This document shows positions 46,510 through 56,389 of a DNA stretch of 64,000 nt, piece by piece. The notes under the pieces were generated by a model. That model had not been told where the DNA came from. It searched no databases and saw only the letters and a program-made list of their open reading frames with translations. Source of the DNA: an uncultured Roseobacter sp. (GTDB lineage Bacteria; Pseudomonadota; Alphaproteobacteria; Rhodobacterales; Rhodobacteraceae); assembly GCF_947492555.1 (NCBI RefSeq), contig NZ_CANLNE010000001.1, positions 992,001 through 1,056,000 of the forward strand, read 5' to 3'. The stretch's first letter is position 1. Each line of letters opens with the position of its first letter. Position numbers and translations under genes: made by a program.

Positions 46510-47528
46510 GTCAGGACCTCACTCAATGGCAGGCGCGCGCGTTTGCGCTGGAGTTCAAAATGGCCCAGCGGTGTCCAGCCGACAAGGGCCGTCTCGATAT
46601 CATCTGCCCTAAAGCTTTGACGCAACACGGTTTCGAAACTGCGGCGGTCCTTCTTGGGCATCGGAGCGAGATCCAGCACGATCTGGCCGCCCAGCCCGCG
46701 CAGGCGCAGCGCACGCGGCAATGCCTTGGCGCAGGCCATGTTCGCCTTGATCCCGGCGGCCAGCGACGCATCTGAACCCGTGTTGACGTCCACTGCCACC
46801 AGGGCACGGGTCGGCTCAACATAGAGGCGCGCGCCAGCACCCAGAGAAACCTCCGGGCCGCGCACCGTTTCCAGCGCGTCCAGCACGCCGTGAGCCTCGA
46901 ACCCGCCTGCATCGGTGACCACGTCAGCGGGGGCCACCCAATCGCGCCAGGCCAGAAGATGCGGGCCATCGCCTTCGGCGAGCACCTCCATCTCCCGGCT
47001 TTCATCCGCCAGGATACGTGCAGCAAGCTCCGCCATTTGCGCGATGTCTTCCGCAATCGCGTCGACAGGCGCGCCGCCACAGGAGGACCGCAGGATCAGG
47101 CCCGTGGGCTGATCCGACAGGACGTCATGCGCAATCTCCAGAAGCCGGTCGCGTTCTGCCTCATCCTTGATCTGGCGGCTGATATTAATCCCCGGCGCGC
47201 CGGGCGTGACAATCGCGTAGCGGCTTTTGAAGAGCAGTTTCTGGGTGACCGGCAAGGCCTTGCCCGGTTCGGCATAGCCCGTGACCTGCACCAGAATGGG
47301 CTGCCCCGGCGCCAACCCTTTGATCTGCCGCAGAAAGGCAGACCCGTCGGGTGTTTTCAGGAACATGCCGCCCTGCCCTTTTACGGGCCGATCGGCAATC
47401 GCGCGGTACACGGTCCCGGGACGCGGCGCATCGGTATCAATCAGGATGTCTTCAAGCTGACCATCAACCATCATGGCGGCGGCCTCGCGGTCGCCCATGT
47501 GATCGAGAATGATACTCCGGCCCTTCAT
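46506..47528 (-). CDS. Short RNase E/G-family ribonuclease
   Basis: A 340-residue protein containing only the catalytic half of the family. An S1-like part ([17 protein letters not shown], then [10 protein letters not shown]) is followed by the nuclease core with [11 protein letters not shown] and IVLDLAPM, which hold the two metal-binding aspartates. The Zn-link cysteines and scaffold of full RNase E are missing. It starts at 47528 in an ATGA overlap with maf. In Rhodobacterales this short version lies in the infA-maf-yacG cluster; a role in rRNA or tRNA processing is inferred. Confidence 0.88.
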   Translation of the reverse strand: MKGRSIILDHMGDREAAAMMVDGQLEDILIDTDAPRPGTVYRAIADRPVKGQGGMFLKTPDGSAFLRQIKGLAPGQPILVQVTGYAEPGKALPVTQKLLFKSRYAIVTPGAPGINISRQIKDEAERDRLLEIAHDVLSDQPTGLILRSSCGGAPVDAIAEDIAQMAELAARILADESREMEVLAEGDGPHLLAWRDWVAPADVVTDAGGFEAHGVLDALETVRGPEVSLGAGARLYVEPTRALVAVDVNTGSDASLAAGIKANMACAKALPRALRLRGLGGQIVLDLAPMPKKDRRSFETVLRQSFRADDIETALVGWTPLGHFELQRKRARLPLSEVLT

Positions 47529-48100
47529 GAGGGAGCCTGCAACACAGGATGTCCGGCGGCCCTGAGCAGGTTCGCCGTTTCCGCCAAGGGCAATCCAACG
47601 ATGCCGGTGAAAGAGCCACTGATCCATGGGATCAACGCCCCGGCGGGCCCCTGAATGCCATAGCCCCCTGCCTTGCCGCGCCAGTCCTGCGTTGCGAGGT
47701 AAGCGTCCAGCTCTTCATCGGAGAGAGATTTCATACGCACCGTGCTGACCACATCCTTTTCCCAGATATTCTCACCCCGTCGCACCGCCACTGCCGTGAT
47801 CACCCGATGCCTGCGGCCCGACAACAGGCGCAGGAAAGCGGCGGCCTCTGCTGCATCGGCCGGTTTGCCTAGAATGCGACGCCCCAGGGCCACCGTGGTA
47901 TCTGCGCAGAGTACGATATCACCATCGTCAGCCGTCACCGCCGCCACCTTTGCGCGGGTGATGCGGCGGCAATAGGGGCGCGGCAACTCACCCTTCAACG
48001 GGTCCTCGTCAATATCCGGCGCGCGAACATGATCCGGCACAACGCCGATTTGCGCCAGCAATTCCTTGCGGCGCGGACTTCCAGACCCCAGAATAAACAA
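47525..48100 (-). CDS. maf: Maf-family nucleotide pyrophosphatase
   Basis: A 191-residue enzyme that hydrolyses non-canonical nucleoside triphosphates. Motifs: [16 protein letters not shown] at the N-terminus, [15 protein letters not shown] in the centre and [12 protein letters not shown] near the end. It starts with TTG, four bases after the infA stop, so it probably depends on translation of infA. It overlaps the RNase gene by four bases. Confidence 0.93.
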   Translation of the reverse strand: MFILGSGSPRRKELLAQIGVVPDHVRAPDIDEDPLKGELPRPYCRRITRAKVAAVTADDGDIVLCADTTVALGRRILGKPADAAEAAAFLRLLSGRRHRVITAVAVRRGENIWEKDVVSTVRMKSLSDEELDAYLATQDWRGKAGGYGIQGPAGALIPWISGSFTGIVGLPLAETANLLRAAGHPVLQAPS

Positions 48101-48104
48101 GGGG

Positions 48105-48323
48105 TTACTTAAAGCGGTAGTTGATCCGACCCTTCGTCAGATCGTAGGGGGTCATCTCGACCTGCACCTTGTCGCCAGCCAGAACGCGGATGCGGTTCTT
48201 GCGCATCTTGCCTGCCGTATGTGCGATGATCTCATGGCCGTTTTCAAGCTCGACCCGAAATGTCGCATTTGGCAGGAGTTCCTTCACGACACCGGGAAAT
48301 TCGAGCGTATCTTCCTTGGCCAT
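48105..48323 (-). CDS. infA: Translation initiation factor IF-1
   Basis: A 72-residue OB-fold protein, [19 protein letters not shown] and on to the end KGRINYRFK, with the family's typical [17 protein letters not shown] segment. IF-1 binds the ribosomal A site during initiation. It is the first gene of the infA-maf-RNase-yacG operon. Confidence 0.98.
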   Translation of the reverse strand: MAKEDTLEFPGVVKELLPNATFRVELENGHEIIAHTAGKMRKNRIRVLAGDKVQVEMTPYDLTKGRINYRFK

Positions 48324-48402
48324 GGTTTCTCCTTCATTGCACGCCCACCCATTTGTGGACGCCGCTTAAATGCGCGCATTCGAAGCTGTTTTCAAGGGGG
48401 AT

Positions 48403-49305
48403 TCAGCGCAAGGTCATAATTGGCGCCGCAGCGTCCCGGCCAATCTGCTCAGCCCAATGGGCCCGCCCGAGCACCACGCCATCCGCGCGCACATGCGCAA
48501 TGGCTTGCAAATCCACCTCTGCGTAGGTCCAGCCCGGAACGCCCAATTCGCCCTCGGCCAGGACCCCAGTGGCCGGAAACCCGGTATCCGGCGGGCCAAA
48601 GACACCCCCTGTCCCGGTCGAGATATCCACGGCGTCCGACCACGGTGCCTCTCCCACCAGCGAGGCCATGACGCTGACGCATTGGCTCTCCAGTGCGCGG
48701 GCCATCGCCCCGATGCGCACACGCCAGTACCCGGACAATGCCTCGGTGCAGGACGGCACAAGGATGATGTCACAGTCCGCCAATGCCCGGCCTAACAAAG
48801 GAAATTCACTGTCGTAACAGATCAGTATGCCGATTTTGCCGATGGCCGTATCAAAGATTTGCAGCGGTCCGCCGCCGATCACGCCCCAGATATCGCGCTC
48901 GAACCGCGTCATGATCTGTTTGTCCTGCACACCGATCTGACCACCGGGTGCAAAGAGACGCGCGCGGTTAACCGGGCGTGTTGCAGTGGCCGCCGGTCCC
49001 GATGCCGCCAGAATGTGGATGTTATGCGTTGCAGCAAGCCTGCTGTGCAGGGCGTCCGCATCCGGGAGCCGGTCGGAGACGGCGTAGAGTGATCGCTCCA
49101 GATCACCTGCGGCGGCTTCTCCGCCAAGCGTGGCCAATTCCATCGCGCCATATTCGGGGAAAACGGCCAGCGTTGCGCCCGCCTGCGCCGCCTCGGACAC
49201 CCATGCGGAAATCTTGTCCTCATATTGCGCCCAGGATGTCAGAAAATCGAGCGGGTAGGCGGCTGTGGCGATGATCACGTCGGAAAGTCCCTGTGGTGTT
49301 GGCAC
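48403..49305 (-). CDS. Carbon-nitrogen hydrolase (nitrilase superfamily)
   Basis: About 300 residues. The catalytic Glu is in LAVFPEYGAME, the Lys is in VQDKQIMTRFE and the Cys is in ILICYDSEFPLL, as in nitrilases and amidases. I prefer the GTG at 49305, which has GGAGG five bases upstream; TTG at 49320 is the longer option. It is divergent from a LysR regulator 155 bases away, which likely controls it. The substrate is unknown. Confidence 0.87.
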   Translation of the reverse strand: MPTPQGLSDVIIATAAYPLDFLTSWAQYEDKISAWVSEAAQAGATLAVFPEYGAMELATLGGEAAAGDLERSLYAVSDRLPDADALHSRLAATHNIHILAASGPAATATRPVNRARLFAPGGQIGVQDKQIMTRFERDIWGVIGGGPLQIFDTAIGKIGILICYDSEFPLLGRALADCDIILVPSCTEALSGYWRVRIGAMARALESQCVSVMASLVGEAPWSDAVDISTGTGGVFGPPDTGFPATGVLAEGELGVPGWTYAEVDLQAIAHVRADGVVLGRAHWAEQIGRDAAAPIMTLR

Positions 49306-49460
49306 CCTACCCTCCGGCAAATCCCGCCCCGCTGCAAGAGCCCATGCCTGCGCCGATATCTTTGGAAATTCGACATATAGAGCATGTGAGTTCTCAATAT
49401 TTCTTGACGCATGACATGAATACCCTCAAGAAACCCGAAACTGCGCGAAGGGTGTTCAAC

Positions 49461-50420
49461 ATGATGAAGGGGATCACATTGCGCGGGCTGGAGGTTTTCG
49501 AGGCCCTGGCCAGTACCGGTTCGGTCGCGCAGGCCGCCGCGCGCACGGGTCTCAGTCAACCTGCCGTCAGCCAACAATTGCGCAACCTTGAGGCGGCCCT
49601 CAGCACGGACCTCATCGATCACGGACGTAGACCGATGCGCCTGACCCCCGCCGGCACGCTCTTCCTGCACCGGGCCGAGGCGGCACTGGCCGAACTGCGG
49701 TTGGCGCAAAGTGAGTTGACCGTGATGGACCTCGCTCATCTCCGCGCCCTCAGCATCGGCATCATCGATGATTTCGACGACAGCCTGACGCCGCGGCTGG
49801 CAACGATCCTCGCCGACAGTCTCACGGGCTGCCAGTTCAAGATGATTACCGCCTCCAGCAATGATCTGGCACTGGCGATGGTGGAAAAGCGCCTGCATCT
49901 GGCAATTTCAGCCAGTACGGGCCGACCATTGGAGGGTGTCATTGAACATCCGTTGGCGCGCGATCCCTTCATGCTGGTGGCGCCCAAGGGCACCCAGGTG
50001 GCTGAAAATGCGTTGCCTGCGCCGGATGGCTTGCCCTTCCTGCGCTACGACGCGGATCAGCTGATCCGCCACCAGATCGAAGCGCATCTTGCGGGACATG
50101 TGGGCGATCACCCCGAACGCTTCGAGATCGGCAGCCATCTGGCGCTGATGGCCATGGTTGCGCGCGGCATCGGCTGGACGATCACAACGCCTCTGGGGTA
50201 CATGCGTGCACATCGGTTTCACAGCGATCTGGTCGCCTATCCCCTGCCCGGGCCGCCGTTTTCCCGGCAGATATCACTCTTTGCAAGCGAAGACTGGGCC
50301 GACGATGTGCCATTGAACGTGGCGCAGACGATGCGGCGGCTGATCAAGACCCATATGATTGACCCCGCCCTTTCCGAGCTGTCTTTCCTGTCCGGTCACT
50401 TGCAGGTTCTGGAAGCCTGA
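49461..50420 (+). CDS. LysR-family transcriptional regulator
   Basis: A 319-residue regulator. The helix-turn-helix is FEALASTGSVAQAAARTG and LSQPAVSQQLRNLEAAL; the effector domain begins near LRALSIGIID. I start at the ATG at 49461 with AAGGG eight bases upstream; an ATG at 49416 is possible. It faces away from the nitrilase-family gene, and LysR proteins commonly regulate the divergent neighbour. Confidence 0.9.
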   Translation: MMKGITLRGLEVFEALASTGSVAQAAARTGLSQPAVSQQLRNLEAALSTDLIDHGRRPMRLTPAGTLFLHRAEAALAELRLAQSELTVMDLAHLRALSIGIIDDFDDSLTPRLATILADSLTGCQFKMITASSNDLALAMVEKRLHLAISASTGRPLEGVIEHPLARDPFMLVAPKGTQVAENALPAPDGLPFLRYDADQLIRHQIEAHLAGHVGDHPERFEIGSHLALMAMVARGIGWTITTPLGYMRAHRFHSDLVAYPLPGPPFSRQISLFASEDWADDVPLNVAQTMRRLIKTHMIDPALSELSFLSGHLQVLEA

Positions 50421-50488
50421 CGCCTGCGCGCTTTGACACTAGTACACGGGCGCGGCATCTATGGGTCAAGATATCAGGAGGCAGGCCC

Positions 50489-51181
50489 GTGCAGAAAATC
50501 GTGATCCTTACCGGTGCCGGAATTTCCGCGGAGAGCGGTCTGGGTACCTTTCGGGCCGAAGGTGGACTTTGGGCACAGCATCGGATCGAAGATGTGGCCA
50601 CGCCAGAAGGCTTCGCCCGTGATCCAAAGCTTGTGGTTGATTTCTATAATGCGCGGCGCGCGCAGGCAGCGGAGGCCGCACCCAACGCAGGTCACATCGC
50701 GCTGGCCGAGTTGGAGGAGGCCTTCAGCGGTGAAGTTGTCGTGATCACGCAGAATGTGGATGACCTGCACGAAAAAGCAGGCAGCAGGAAAGTGATGCAC
50801 ATGCACGGTGCGCTCAAAAGCGCGCTCTGCGCCGCCTGCGATCATCGCTGGCCGGCGCCGCTGGCCATGGCACCGGGCGACACCTGCCCCTCGTGTCAGG
50901 CGCCAGCAGCCCGCCCCGATATCGTCTGGTTTGGCGAAATGCCCTACGACATGGATGAGATTTTCGATCATCTGGCAGGCGCGGATGTCTTTGCCAGCAT
51001 CGGCACCTCGGGCAACGTCTATCCCGCTGCAGGTTTTGTAGCCGAGGCCCGCAGGGCAGGCGCACATACCGTTGAATTCAACCTCGAACCCTCGCTGGTC
51101 GGCAGCCAATTCGACGATATCCGCATCGGACCGGCCAGCCAGACCCTGCCGCTCTGGGTCTCGGAGCTGTTGAAGGGCTGA
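50489..51181 (+). CDS. cobB: NAD-dependent protein deacylase (sirtuin, CobB type)
   Basis: A 230-residue sirtuin. NAD-binding motifs are LTGAGISAESGLGTFR and TQNVDDLHEKAG; the catalytic His is in HMHGALKS; zinc cysteines are in CAACDHRW and CPSCQAPA. It removes acyl groups from protein lysines, such as acetyl-CoA synthetase. The GTG start has AGGAGG seven bases upstream. Confidence 0.95.
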   Translation: MQKIVILTGAGISAESGLGTFRAEGGLWAQHRIEDVATPEGFARDPKLVVDFYNARRAQAAEAAPNAGHIALAELEEAFSGEVVVITQNVDDLHEKAGSRKVMHMHGALKSALCAACDHRWPAPLAMAPGDTCPSCQAPAARPDIVWFGEMPYDMDEIFDHLAGADVFASIGTSGNVYPAAGFVAEARRAGAHTVEFNLEPSLVGSQFDDIRIGPASQTLPLWVSELLKG

Positions 51182-51191
51182 AACGACAACA

Positions 51192-51213
51192 CCCCGCCCG
51201 ATCCGGGCAGGGT
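51192..51213. terminator. Probable bidirectional terminator between cobB and rpmB
   Basis: CCCCGCCCG (51192-51200) pairs with CGGGCAGGG (51204-51212) around ATC, with one mismatch. T-rich tracts flank it on both strands, between two convergent genes. Confidence 0.65.
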
Positions 51214-51240
51214 TTCATTACATTCAAAAACCGGCTGTGG

Positions 51241-51540
51241 TCAGCTCAGCGCTTCTGCCGTATCGGACGACTTGGCGATTGCCTTCTTCACTTTCAGCGC
51301 GTTGGGCGACAGCTCGCTGTCCTTGGCTTTCGCCAGGAACTTGTCCAGCCCACCGCGGTGATCAACCGTGCGCAGGGCTGCGGCGGAAATACGGAACTTG
51401 AACGCGCGGCCCAGTGCTTCGGACTGCAGGGATACATCGTTCAGGTTCGGCAGAAAACGCCGGCGGGTTTTGTTGTTGGCGTGGCTGACATTGTTGCCAG
51501 TCATCGGGCCTTTTCCGGTCAATTCGCAAACGCGCGACAT
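51241..51540 (-). CDS. rpmB: 50S ribosomal protein L28
   Basis: A 99-residue protein, [20 protein letters not shown] at the start, then [14 protein letters not shown] and [10 protein letters not shown]. This is the typical long alphaproteobacterial L28, which binds 23S rRNA. It is a single gene. Confidence 0.98.
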   Translation of the reverse strand: MSRVCELTGKGPMTGNNVSHANNKTRRRFLPNLNDVSLQSEALGRAFKFRISAAALRTVDHRGGLDKFLAKAKDSELSPNALKVKKAIAKSSDTAEALS

Positions 51541-51677
51541 GGGTTTATCCTTTTATCTGAGCCGTCCCGGCGGTCCGGTAAACGACAAAAGGGGGCAGCC
51601 TCAGGCCACGCCCCGGAAATTCGTTTGCTGGCTTTAGTGGGAATCATCCCTCCGGTCAACCCGAAGGGGCGCGGAAT

Positions 51678-52667
51678 TCACTGATTTGATGCATCGGCTT
51701 TGCGTAGATCCGCCAGAAACTCTTCTGCCGCTGCTGCGGGGGTTTTTGCACCACTCTCCACATCTTGGCTCAGTATGGCCAGGCGTGCCTTGGCAGGCGC
51801 CGTCTCCAGCTGAGACAAAAGCGCGTTCCTGACGTCCTGTTCGAACCAATATCGCGCCTGATCCGCCCGCGTCGCCTCCCAGAACCCATTGCTCTGGCGC
51901 CAGTCGCGCAAGCCGGTCAGATCGGTCCAGACATCCTTTATTCCCTGTTCCTGCAACGCCGAGACCATCATCGCCTTGGGAAAATCGGTGGGGTCCTGTG
52001 GACGCTTACGTAGCAAACGCAAGGCCCCTGCGTAGTCGGCACAGGTCCGGGTCGCGGCAGGTTTCAGATCACCGTCCGCCTTGTTGATCAGGATGATATC
52101 GGCAATCTCCATGATCCCGCGCTTGACGCCCTGCAGTTCATCGCCGCCTGCAGGGGCCAGCAGCAGCAGGAAGATATCCGCCATCTGCGCCACAACCGTT
52201 TCTGACTGGCCGACGCCCACGGTCTCGATCAACACAACGTCGAACCCCGCCGCTTCGCATAGGGCGACAGCCTCGCGGGACCGGCGCGCGACCCCGCCCA
52301 GATGGGTCTGGCTGGGAGACGGGCGGATAAAGGCATTGGGCACCCGCGACAGCCTGTCCATCCGGGTCTTGTCCCCAAGAATGGAGCCACCGGACCGCGT
52401 CGAAGACGGGTCCACCGCCAATACGGCAACCTTCAATCCCTGATCCACCAACATCATGCCAAAGCTCTCGATGAAGGTGGATTTGCCCACGCCCGGCGTG
52501 CCCGAGAGACCGATGCGCAGCGCCTGCCTGTCCTTTGGCAGGGCATCCAGCAGAGCCGCCGCCTGCTGGCGGTGATCGGTGCGGGCGCTTTCCACCAACG
52601 TGATGGCGCGGGCCAGTGCCCGGCGCTCGCCTTGTGCGACACGCTCTGCCAGATCGGCGATATCCAT
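51678..52667 (-). CDS. meaB: Methylmalonyl-CoA mutase-associated GTPase MeaB
   Basis: A 329-residue G protein of the MeaB/ArgK family. Walker A GLSGTPGVGKST, the VDPSSTRSGGSILGDKTRM switch region, ETVGVGQSE and the guanine motif INKADGD are intact. It loads and protects the cobalamin cofactor of methylmalonyl-CoA or ethylmalonyl-CoA mutase; the mutase is not in the window. Confidence 0.95.
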   Translation of the reverse strand: MDIADLAERVAQGERRALARAITLVESARTDHRQQAAALLDALPKDRQALRIGLSGTPGVGKSTFIESFGMMLVDQGLKVAVLAVDPSSTRSGGSILGDKTRMDRLSRVPNAFIRPSPSQTHLGGVARRSREAVALCEAAGFDVVLIETVGVGQSETVVAQMADIFLLLLAPAGGDELQGVKRGIMEIADIILINKADGDLKPAATRTCADYAGALRLLRKRPQDPTDFPKAMMVSALQEQGIKDVWTDLTGLRDWRQSNGFWEATRADQARYWFEQDVRNALLSQLETAPAKARLAILSQDVESGAKTPAAAAEEFLADLRKADASNQ

Positions 52668-52761
52668 AGGCCCTTGTCCCTCTTTTCTGAAATGGTTTTC
52701 CGGCAGCCGTTGCTAAATGTCCAGAGCTTGGCTGCGCCGGGGCTTTTCGCTAAGCAGAGGC

Positions 52762-55200
52762 ATGCGGTTTTCCCTGCCCATCGACAACATTCTGACGGAT
52801 GCCATTGCGCAGCTGCGCGCATGTGGTCGGCTGGTGCTGCAAGCCCCGCCCGGCGCGGGTAAGACAACAAGAGTGCCGCTGGCCATGCTGGAGGCTGACA
52901 TTGCCCCGGGCAAGATCATCATGCTGGAGCCGCGCAGGCTGGCGGCGCGCGCCGCAGCCGAACGGATGGCCGACACGCTGGGCGAGGCCGTAGGCGACAC
53001 CGTCGGATATCGCATCCGGGGCGAGGCCAAGACGTCGGGCGCCACCCGGATCGAGGTGGTGACCGAAGGCATCCTGACCCGCATGATCCAGTCACAACCC
53101 GATCTGCCGGGTGTGGGCGCGGTCATCTTTGACGAATTTCACGAACGCTCGCTCAACGCGGATCTGGGGCTTGCGCTTTGTCTGGATGTGGCGGGCGCGT
53201 TACGCGACGATCTGCTGCTTGTGGCCATGTCCGCGACGCTGGATGCAGCACCGATCGCCCGCTTGATGGATGCACCGATCCTCACATCGGAGGGTCGGGC
53301 CTTCGAGGTGACCCCGCATTGGCTGACGAAACCCGTGGCCAAAACGCAACGACTGGAACGGGCAGTTGCCGATTTGACGCTGCAGGCTTTGGACACAGAC
53401 GACGGCAGCGCGCTGGTGTTCCTGCCCGGCGAAGCAGAGATACGCCGCACGCAGGCCGCGTTGCAGGGGGCTTTGCCGCCGGACACGACATTGCATCCGC
53501 TCTACGGGGCCATGCCCTTCAAGGAGCAGCGCAAGGCCATCGCGCCAGCGCAGTCGGGACGTAAAGTGGTTCTGGCCACCTCCATTGCGGAAACCTCCCT
53601 GACCATCGAAGGCATTCGCATTGTGGTCGATGCAGGGCGCGCGCGGCGGGCGGAATTCGACCCCGGGTCCGGCATGTCCCGGCTGATCACAACGCGGGTG
53701 ACGCGGGCGGAGGCCACACAGCGGATGGGGCGCGCAGGACGTGTCGCGCCCGGCGTTTGCTACAAGCTCTGGACGAAGGGCGAAGAAGGTGCCCTGCTCT
53801 CCCATCCTCCGGCTGAAATCGACGTGGGTGATTTGACCGGACTTGCGCTTGAACTGGCCCTCTGGGGCGGCACGCCGGAACAGATGCAGTTCGTCACACC
53901 CCCCCACGCCGGGCGGTTTGAAGAGGCGCAGACGGTGCTGAAAATGCTCGGCGCTCTGGACGAAAAGGCTCAGATCACGGCACATGGCAAGGCGTTGGCG
54001 GCCCTGCCCTTGCATCCACGCCTTGCCCATATGGTCGCAGTGGGCGGGAGTGATGCACCACTTTTGGCTGCAATCTTGTCTGAACGCGATATTCTGCGGG
54101 GCGCACCCGTGGATTTGTCATTGCGCATCGAGGCCATTAAGAACCTAGGCGCTTTCCATGTAAAACACAATCGGGAGCCGCATCGCCCCACCGTCACCCG
54201 TGTTCGGGAAGAAGCAAGAAGGCTCAAATCCAAGACCTCAACGAAAGGGCCAAATGCACCGGGGGTACTTGCTGCCCTAGCCTATCCGGATCGGGTTGGC
54301 GCACGCCGCGCCGGGGACCAGCCGCGATTTCTGCTGTCCGGTGGAAAAGGAGCGGTGATGCCGGAGAGCGATCCGATGGCCAACATATCATTACTGGTCG
54401 CCACCGATCTGGACGGCGACCCGCGCGAGGCGCGCATCCGGCAGGCAATTCCCCTGTCGCAGGCCGAGTTACGCGACACCTTCCCCAATCAAATCGGCTG
54501 GCACGACGCTTGCGTTTGGTCCCGACGCGACGGACGCGTGCTGGCACGACGGCAGGAAAAGTTCGGAGCGCTGATATTGGAAGACCGTGCCTGGAAAGAT
54601 GCGCCTGCCGAAGATGTGGCGCGCGCGATGCTGGAGGGTGTGCGGCAGATCGGTTTGACCCCGGACGACAAGGCACAACGTTTCATCGCCCGCGCGCGTC
54701 TGATGCAAGCTGCAGATGACACCTTTCCGGACTTCTCGGAGCAGCATCTCATTCAGACGTTGGACAGCTGGTTGCTGCCCCATCTGAACGGCGCGCGCAC
54801 CGCCGCCGATTGGAAATCATTCGACCTTTGTCCCGCGTTGCGGGCCCGGCTGGATTGGGATCAGACGCAACGCATGGACGCCGCTGTGCCGTCCCATTTT
54901 ACCACGCCGCTCGGCCGCAAGATCGCCATCGACTATGATGACGCGCGGCCACGCATCTCTTTGCGCTTGCAGGAGGTTTTTGGTGTCACGCGACACCCGC
55001 AAGTAGCCGGTACACCCGTGCAGTTTACGTTGCTGTCTCCGGCGCAGCGCCCGATACAGGTGACCGAAGATCTGCCAGGTTTCTGGGCGTCTTCCTACGC
55101 GGATGTGCGCAAGGACATGCGCGGGCGGTACCCGCGCCACCCCTGGCCGGAGGACCCGACGCAGGCCGATCCGACCCTGCGCGCCAAACCGAGAAAGTGA
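52762..55200 (+). CDS. hrpB: ATP-dependent RNA helicase-like HrpB
   Basis: A 812-residue DEAH/RHA-type helicase. Motif I is APPGAGKTT, Ia MLEPRRLAAR, II FDEFHERS, III MSATLD and VI QRMGRAGR; the C-terminal HrpB domain follows to about residue 800. I start at the ATG at 52762 (MRFSLPIDNIL), where similarity begins; upstream codons lack similarity. The role is not well defined in bacteria; RNA processing is likely. Confidence 0.95.
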   Translation: MRFSLPIDNILTDAIAQLRACGRLVLQAPPGAGKTTRVPLAMLEADIAPGKIIMLEPRRLAARAAAERMADTLGEAVGDTVGYRIRGEAKTSGATRIEVVTEGILTRMIQSQPDLPGVGAVIFDEFHERSLNADLGLALCLDVAGALRDDLLLVAMSATLDAAPIARLMDAPILTSEGRAFEVTPHWLTKPVAKTQRLERAVADLTLQALDTDDGSALVFLPGEAEIRRTQAALQGALPPDTTLHPLYGAMPFKEQRKAIAPAQSGRKVVLATSIAETSLTIEGIRIVVDAGRARRAEFDPGSGMSRLITTRVTRAEATQRMGRAGRVAPGVCYKLWTKGEEGALLSHPPAEIDVGDLTGLALELALWGGTPEQMQFVTPPHAGRFEEAQTVLKMLGALDEKAQITAHGKALAALPLHPRLAHMVAVGGSDAPLLAAILSERDILRGAPVDLSLRIEAIKNLGAFHVKHNREPHRPTVTRVREEARRLKSKTSTKGPNAPGVLAALAYPDRVGARRAGDQPRFLLSGGKGAVMPESDPMANISLLVATDLDGDPREARIRQAIPLSQAELRDTFPNQIGWHDACVWSRRDGRVLARRQEKFGALILEDRAWKDAPAEDVARAMLEGVRQIGLTPDDKAQRFIARARLMQAADDTFPDFSEQHLIQTLDSWLLPHLNGARTAADWKSFDLCPALRARLDWDQTQRMDAAVPSHFTTPLGRKIAIDYDDARPRISLRLQEVFGVTRHPQVAGTPVQFTLLSPAQRPIQVTEDLPGFWASSYADVRKDMRGRYPRHPWPEDPTQADPTLRAKPRK

Positions 55201-55204
55201 CCCC

Positions 55205-55753
55205 ATGACGCAGACCTCTTACGAACAGATGATCAGCGGCGATTGGTACAATGCCCTGACCCCGGAACTGGATATATTGCGGATGAACGCCCGGCGCGCG
55301 GTTTACGCGCATAACACCTGCCCGCCCGAAAAGCGCGGCGGCATGGCGCCGGAGCTTATGGCACTTCTCAAATCCGTCGGGCGCGAGTGCCTGATCGAGG
55401 CCCCGTTTCACACCGCCTATGGCTGCAACACCACGCTGGAGGACGACGTCTTTCTGAACGCAGGTGTCACGATACTGGACAGTGCCCCCGTAACGATCGG
55501 GACGCGCAGCATGCTGGGCCCCAACGTGCATATCTACTGTGCGGATCATCATCGCGATATTGCCAAGAGACGCGCCGGGATCGAACGCGCCCTGCCCGTG
55601 ACGCTGGGTGCGGATGTCTGGATCGGTGGTGGCGCGATCCTGATGCCTGGGGTTACCATCGGAGCTGGTGCAATCGTTGGTGCGGGGTCGATTGTGACCC
55701 GGGATGTCGCCGAAAACGGGCGCGTCGCTGGCAATCCGGCGCGTCCCATCTAG
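55205..55753 (+). CDS. Sugar O-acetyltransferase (maltose/nodulation acetyltransferase family)
   Basis: A 182-residue trimeric left-handed beta-helix enzyme. The N-terminal Mac domain reads SYEQMISGDWYNALTPEL; hexapeptide repeats follow, with the catalytic His in YCADHHRD and the acetyl-CoA end VIWIGGG-like VWIGGGAILMPGVTIG, AGNPARPI. It transfers acetyl from acetyl-CoA to a sugar hydroxyl. It starts four bases after hrpB and may be co-transcribed with it. Confidence 0.93.
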   Translation: MTQTSYEQMISGDWYNALTPELDILRMNARRAVYAHNTCPPEKRGGMAPELMALLKSVGRECLIEAPFHTAYGCNTTLEDDVFLNAGVTILDSAPVTIGTRSMLGPNVHIYCADHHRDIAKRRAGIERALPVTLGADVWIGGGAILMPGVTIGAGAIVGAGSIVTRDVAENGRVAGNPARPI

Positions 55754-55923
55754 CGACCCCCGGATTAAATTTCCTTGTGTAATCATGTTTACAGAAAATT
55801 TGAACTTTTTGCCTATTCTCGATCCGGAACAGGCTGAGAAACTTATCCACACATCCAGTGATTTGAAATCTCAGCGAAAATCGGTATAGTGATTAGAAAT
55901 AAGGCAGGTTATAAAAAACGACG

Positions 55924-56382
55924 ATGTTTGCATTTGTTAAATCCCATTTCGAGGACGCCTTGCGTTTGGTCCTCAAACCCACGCGCGCGCGACAGGTCGC
56001 CGCCGTGTGTTACCGGCATACGCGCGCCGGAAAAAAGGTGCTGCTTGTGACCAGCCGGGGCACCGGGCGCTGGATTGTACCGAAAGGGTGGCCGATAAAA
56101 GGTCTGGAAGATCCGGAAGCGGCACTTCAGGAAGCCTGGGAAGAGGCAGGTGTCACATCGGCGGACATTCAGACCGATCCGATTGGCACCTACGACTATG
56201 ACAAAAAACGCGCGGGTGGTGATGTCACCCCCGTGCAGGCGCAGGTGTACGTCGCCGAAGTGGAGAGCATGGCAGACAGCTACCCGGAGGATCATCAGCG
56301 CGAACGCCGGTGGTTCAGCCAGGACGAGGCGGCATCCCGCGTGCAGGAACCAGAACTCAAAGCGATTTTACGCGATCTCTGA
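55924..56382 (+). CDS. Nudix hydrolase
   Basis: A 152-residue protein with a Nudix box GWPIKGLEDPEAALQEAW and EEAGV, matching Gx5Ex7xExxEExGU except that the arginine of REU is replaced. The KPTRARQVAAVCYR start and the size fit the diphosphoinositol polyphosphate phosphohydrolase-like group; the substrate could also be a dinucleoside polyphosphate. It ends eight bases before the end of the convergent argF gene. Confidence 0.9.
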   Translation: MFAFVKSHFEDALRLVLKPTRARQVAAVCYRHTRAGKKVLLVTSRGTGRWIVPKGWPIKGLEDPEAALQEAWEEAGVTSADIQTDPIGTYDYDKKRAGGDVTPVQAQVYVAEVESMADSYPEDHQRERRWFSQDEAASRVQEPELKAILRDL

Positions 56383-56389
56383 GGCCTGA